Assembly: GCA_017506865.1 (NCBI GenBank)
Contig: JAFCMP010000201.1
Coordinates: 868,001-932,000 of the forward strand
Direction of reading: 5' to 3'
Length of the DNA: 64,000 nt
DNA from: Tribonema minus
Taxonomy: Eukaryota > Sar > Xanthophyceae > Tribonematales > Tribonemataceae
The translations under genes were made by a program, and so were the position numbers. The notes below the pieces were generated by a model that saw only the letters and a program-made list of their open reading frames with translations, made no database searches and was not told where the DNA came from. This document shows, one piece after another, positions 60,321 to 64,000 of the stretch. Each line of letters starts with the position of its first letter. Position 1 is the stretch's first letter.

Positions 60321-63300
60321 ATGACGAGACGGAGCAGGCGACACGGTGCTGCTGCAATCTGCTATGTGCTGCACATCGCGGCTTTGTGCCTGTGCCACCT
60401 GCGGTTGGTGGAAGCTGGCGAGCCGAGTGGGAGCATAGGCACGGCAGCATCGCCACCAGTGCAGCCTGCACCGGGTTCATCACCATCTCTGACCTGCGAT
60501 GACATCGTCGCCAGGACTGTCGATAGCCCCCACTGCCAGGTACTACACTGACTGAAGAAAGCGCAACGTCAAAATTTAATCGCCAGTGCCTGCTCGTTGG
60601 CTGGCTGCGGCGAGCCTTTACAGCTGGGGTATACACGTACCAAAGTGGGCAGCTGCATTGTGACAATGCTGTAGTGGCATTTCGGACTGCAACTTGATGG
60701 TTTTGCTGATAGTTGGTGCCAAGCCGGCTCGGATCACCATACATTTTTGCTTGCTTGCAAATCAGAGACGCGGACAAAACGGCCCTCACTGATCCAACCT
60801 CCTAATTCTACCATGCTGATGCGCTGTGCTATTGCACCACTCCTGCTGCCACAGCTGGCTACTCAGGAGGGGTATTTGCTGGTGACACCGGGGGGGTCGC
60901 TGCCCACATCGGACACGCAAGAGAGCAACGAGATTTATTGGAGGGTAAGTAGGTATTCTCTCGGTAACAGTTACGCTGTGCACTGATGCACTGTTGAATG
61001 ACGCACTTCAACATTGCTGCATTGCAATTTAATTTGCCATCGGTATAGCGCAGACATGCGCTGGCGCAGACAGAACACCAAACAAGGGGCCAGGGCAATG
61101 CTATAACAGTGTGTTTATTCCATGTACTCACTGCGAGCAACACAACTTGTGCCAACAGAGGGAGCAGCACCTCTAGTGCTCCTCTTCAGCAATAGTCTGT
61201 GTCGGACTGCAGTTGGCGTGCATGAGGTTGCAGCTGTTGTTGGCAGATGTGGAACCAGTGCAGTGTGGTCGCTTGTTCGGAGTTGAATGCAAGCTTGGTT
61301 GTTGGGCTGATCATCAGAAGCTTGTCCTCTGGCCAGAATGCACAGCCAGTAACTAAACATCCGCTGGACCCATGACAAAGTTTGTCAACAGTACGTTCTT
61401 GTCCAGCATCCGCGCAAGGCGCATATCGCAGAGACTCATTTAGGAAGCAAAACATCAGCTTCCCTGACACTGTTGCAATTGCAGTGGCAGTGCTCTGCAC
61501 GCTTCAGCATGTCACTGCTGCCGATAATTTCATGTCACTCGCAAGGGTTCAACAAGCTTATTGCCTATGTCAGTGCTCCACATTAGTGTTGGCGTCACTG
61601 TTGCCGTTGTCTGTGCGCCAACATCACACACCCTGCTTGCTGCCTGTGCTGCTTTCATTACATTGACAGGAATACTGGGATGGCGCGCAGGATCCGGCGA
61701 AAACTATGCCGCTGCTGGTGGTGAATGGAGGTACGTTTGCACTTAAGGGGGGGATGTAGGTATCAGCGCAACGCTAACGAGGGTGGGCACGTATAGTGGT
61801 GTGCACTCCGGGGGTACTAGCGTGAAGTTTTTCTGTGGTTTGAAACATGCTGAGCTTGGTCACAAGGGTAGGTAGGTATGGTGCTGAAAATGCGGGCGTA
61901 GTATGAGCTCAGCACCAAGGGTAGGTATACACAGAACCGAGTTACATGGAGGGTACGCTGCTAACTTGGCATCCGCTGAACACTCCGGTACAGTGCAATG
62001 CCTGCTGCATGGAGGTGATATTATTGTTGCGCCTGCTGTCACAGAGTTTCGTAAAACCTGCACCAAAGTGCATCATGATACATGCCCATTACAATGCCCA
62101 AGCATCTGAGCATCTGAGCAGCATAATCAAATGCCGTGCCACTAGCTGCGCCTTCAAGCTGACACCAGGTAAATGGCAACAGGTTGGTGCCCTGTGCGTG
62201 TCGAGACCTTTGCCATAAATTACGTTGGATGTGATTCATTGTCATGTATGTGCAGATGTCTTGCGTGACCCAACATTAGCCCTAATGCTAACCCTAATGC
62301 TGCACAACCAAACACGCACCTATATTCCATTTTCTGTCCCTTTTATTTCTTTCCACAGGGCCAGGCGGGACCCATGACTATATGTTGCCATTTCGGTACA
62401 TGGCGTGCAGAGCATCGCCCAGCGGAACGCGCTACAGGATTATATTCTATGATCAGGTGAGCGCTGAAACACTGTGTATAGTGGGTAATGTAATGTATGC
62501 ATGTATACACAACGTGTGTGTGTGTGTATTAGGTACCAGGTGAGCTCGAAGAGGTGTGTGTTGCCTAGTGGGCATGCGTGTCATGGCGTGTGTGTGTGTG
62601 TGTAGGGTTTGAGTATGTTGTGTTGGTATGACAATGGCAGACGTTGCAAGCAGCCATTGTCGGCCTGGCAGCGCGTCTAGCCTGCCGCATCCTGGCGCTT
62701 GCTGACACAAGCGCAGCCTCAAAATCTGGCGTACAAACATATGTTACGGCATCACGCCATACAGTACCTGGTGTTTCTGTGCCTCTACATTTGTTCGATC
62801 CGCCACACATGTGTGTACTTGTCGTTTTGTGTCATGGCGCAGTGCATCAAGGCCAAGGTCATCATCAACAATACTGTTTATGGCGCTCTCAAGAACTGAT
62901 AAATGTGATCTGCTGTCTGAGGCGCTAGTGCCAATGAAATCCTCATTTTCCTCATTTTCTTGTTCCAACCCCAACTGATTGCGCTGAATGCTGCGCCTCA
63001 TGAATTCACGACAATGTGCAATTTTCTGGTATCGAACACGCGATTATCGCCACAACCTTTGCCAGCTGGTGATGTGCAGTTGGCATCAGGGGCGGTCAGT
63101 TGGCATCAGGCAGTCTGCGGTATGCAACACATGTATGCTGATCATACGTACATGCCCACTACCATCAAATTTTCTTGGCAATGAGCAGCTGGGATCGGGG
63201 CGATCGGCGGTGAGGAATTCTACGGGGGAGCCGCAGGCGGCTACGGCGCCCAGTGTGTGGTACCTCACTGCAGAGCTGCAGGCCATGGTGCAGGTGCGTC

Positions 63301-64000
63301 ACCATTTGAAGTTTAAGTTGCAGTCAAGGTTGTTGTTGAAGTATGCGGCTACGGCACCCAGCGTGTGGTACCTCACTGCAGAGATGCAGGCCATGATGCA
63401 GGTGCGTCGCCATTTGAAGTTCGTTTCAGAATTAGAGGTAGAGGTAGGGTTGTGAATTAAATGTTGAGGTATGCGGCTACAGCGCCCAGCTTGTGGCGCC
63501 TCACTGCAGAGCTGCAGGCCATGGTGCAAGCGCGTAACCATTTGAGTTTATAGAGATACTGTAACATGCAAAGGACCAGATGTTCCTACTGTGGCAGAGT
63601 CATGTAAAACGCAGAATGTGTAAAACGCAGAAACAGGGGCATTGATAATCCTGTGTGGGTGTGCGTTGGTGTGACATGAAGCAACTGGTGCCCAAATACC
63701 ACGAAGTTCTTGGCACAGCAGCAGAAGGATTGAGCCCACTGTCGTGCTTCGGAAACTGTGTGCTCCTTCAATGCTGGGGTGTGTGCGCTCACACGTCCTT
63801 GTGAGCGCGTTAGGCGTATGCTACGAAGTTCTCAGCACAGCGGGAGAAGGATTGGGCCCTGTGTCGTGTTTCAACACTGTGCTCCTTCAATGGGGGGCTG
63901 GTGCTCAGACATTGTCGCACGCTCATTTCTTAGTACTTTCTCAAACGTGTGCCAACATGTGTTCTGCCAAGCAGCAGTATCAACAAAAGTATCATAGATG
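60321..64000 (+). CDS. Secreted proline iminopeptidase-like alpha/beta hydrolase (5' part)
   Basis: Member of the alpha/beta-hydrolase family that includes proline iminopeptidases, which remove N-terminal proline. Exons: 60321-60539, 60867-60944, 61670-61730, 62359-62456, 63189-63293; phases agree (0,0,1,0,0). The N-terminus has a basic stretch and a hydrophobic core (AAAICYVLHIAALCLCHLRL), a plausible signal peptide. The core reads EYWDGAQDPAKTMPLLVV, NGGPGGTHDYMLPF, YRIIFYDQLGSGRS and VWYLTAELQAMVQ. NGGPGG replaces the usual HGGPG oxyanion motif, and DQLGSGRS matches the DQRGxGxS block. The nucleophile elbow, acid and histidine lie beyond the window, so activity cannot be judged. The last exon is followed by two partial copies of itself. 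Confidence 0.85.
63345..63529 (+). repeat. Two copies of the peptidase exon 5 3' end
   Basis: Copies at 63345-63401 and 63473-63529 repeat 63237-63293. They encode ATAPSVWYLTAEMQAMMQ and ATAPSLWRLTAELQAMVQ against ATAPSVWYLTAELQAMVQ. The first copy keeps the GTGCGT donor; the second has lost it. Spacing is about 108 and 128 bp. Confidence 0.9.
63692..63905 (+). repeat. Imperfect tandem duplication near the window end
   Basis: Units near 63698 and 63819 share ACGAAGTTCT.GCACAGC, GAGAAGGATTG and TGTGCTCCTTCAATG.GGGG, about 120 bp apart. It may foreshadow the next exon acceptor of the peptidase gene. Confidence 0.65.

Noticed and set aside
62744..63001. 85-codon acidic minus-strand frame
   Set aside because: Lies in a peptidase-gene intron, has no family match and no clear splice borders; kept only as a note.

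Overview
This is a piece of an intron-rich eukaryotic nuclear genome of roughly 50% GC. No rRNA, tRNA, CRISPR array or prokaryotic operon was seen. Several families look like the green lineage: the proteasome beta5 subunit has the plant-like Met-Gly after its SRS motif, the EAF domain has a plant-type FDG-x-TF-x-LERLH core, and the symplekin part resembles plant symplekin. Short degenerate CCCTAA-type telomere motifs lie scattered in introns and spacers. A green microalga is my best guess; the genus cannot be told from the sequence. Genes were rebuilt exon by exon from conserved protein blocks, AG/GT borders and intron phase. Five reconstructions (RABGGTA, patatin, TRNT1, WDCP-like, symplekin-EAF) close as whole numbers of codons from start to stop.

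Layout: 1-3.95 kb holds little but one interrupted coiled-coil frame. 4.07-9.2 kb (+) is proteasome beta5. 9.95-15.1 kb (-) is Rab geranylgeranyltransferase alpha. 17.65-20.7 kb (+) holds three unrecognised coding blocks. 22.75-28.3 kb (-) is a patatin-like lipase. 29.55-41.27 kb (-) is the tRNA CCA-adding enzyme. 41.37-44.98 kb (+) is a WDCP-like WD/coiled-coil gene starting 91 bp from it. 45.96-58.16 kb (+) reads as a symplekin N-terminal domain joined in one frame to an EAF transcription-elongation domain. 60.32 kb to beyond the window end (+) is a secreted proline-iminopeptidase-like hydrolase.

The genes are housekeeping functions (protein turnover, prenylation, tRNA maturation, transcription and mRNA 3' processing) and do not form a pathway.

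The striking feature is how the introns are built. In at least five genes they contain tandem, decayed copies of exon edges, each carrying a copy of the neighbouring splice acceptor or donor plus a few tens of bases of exon. Mobile DNA is also visible: a 235-bp hAT-type miniature element with a perfect 8-bp target duplication, and a short retroposon-like element present twice with different 15-17 bp target duplications.
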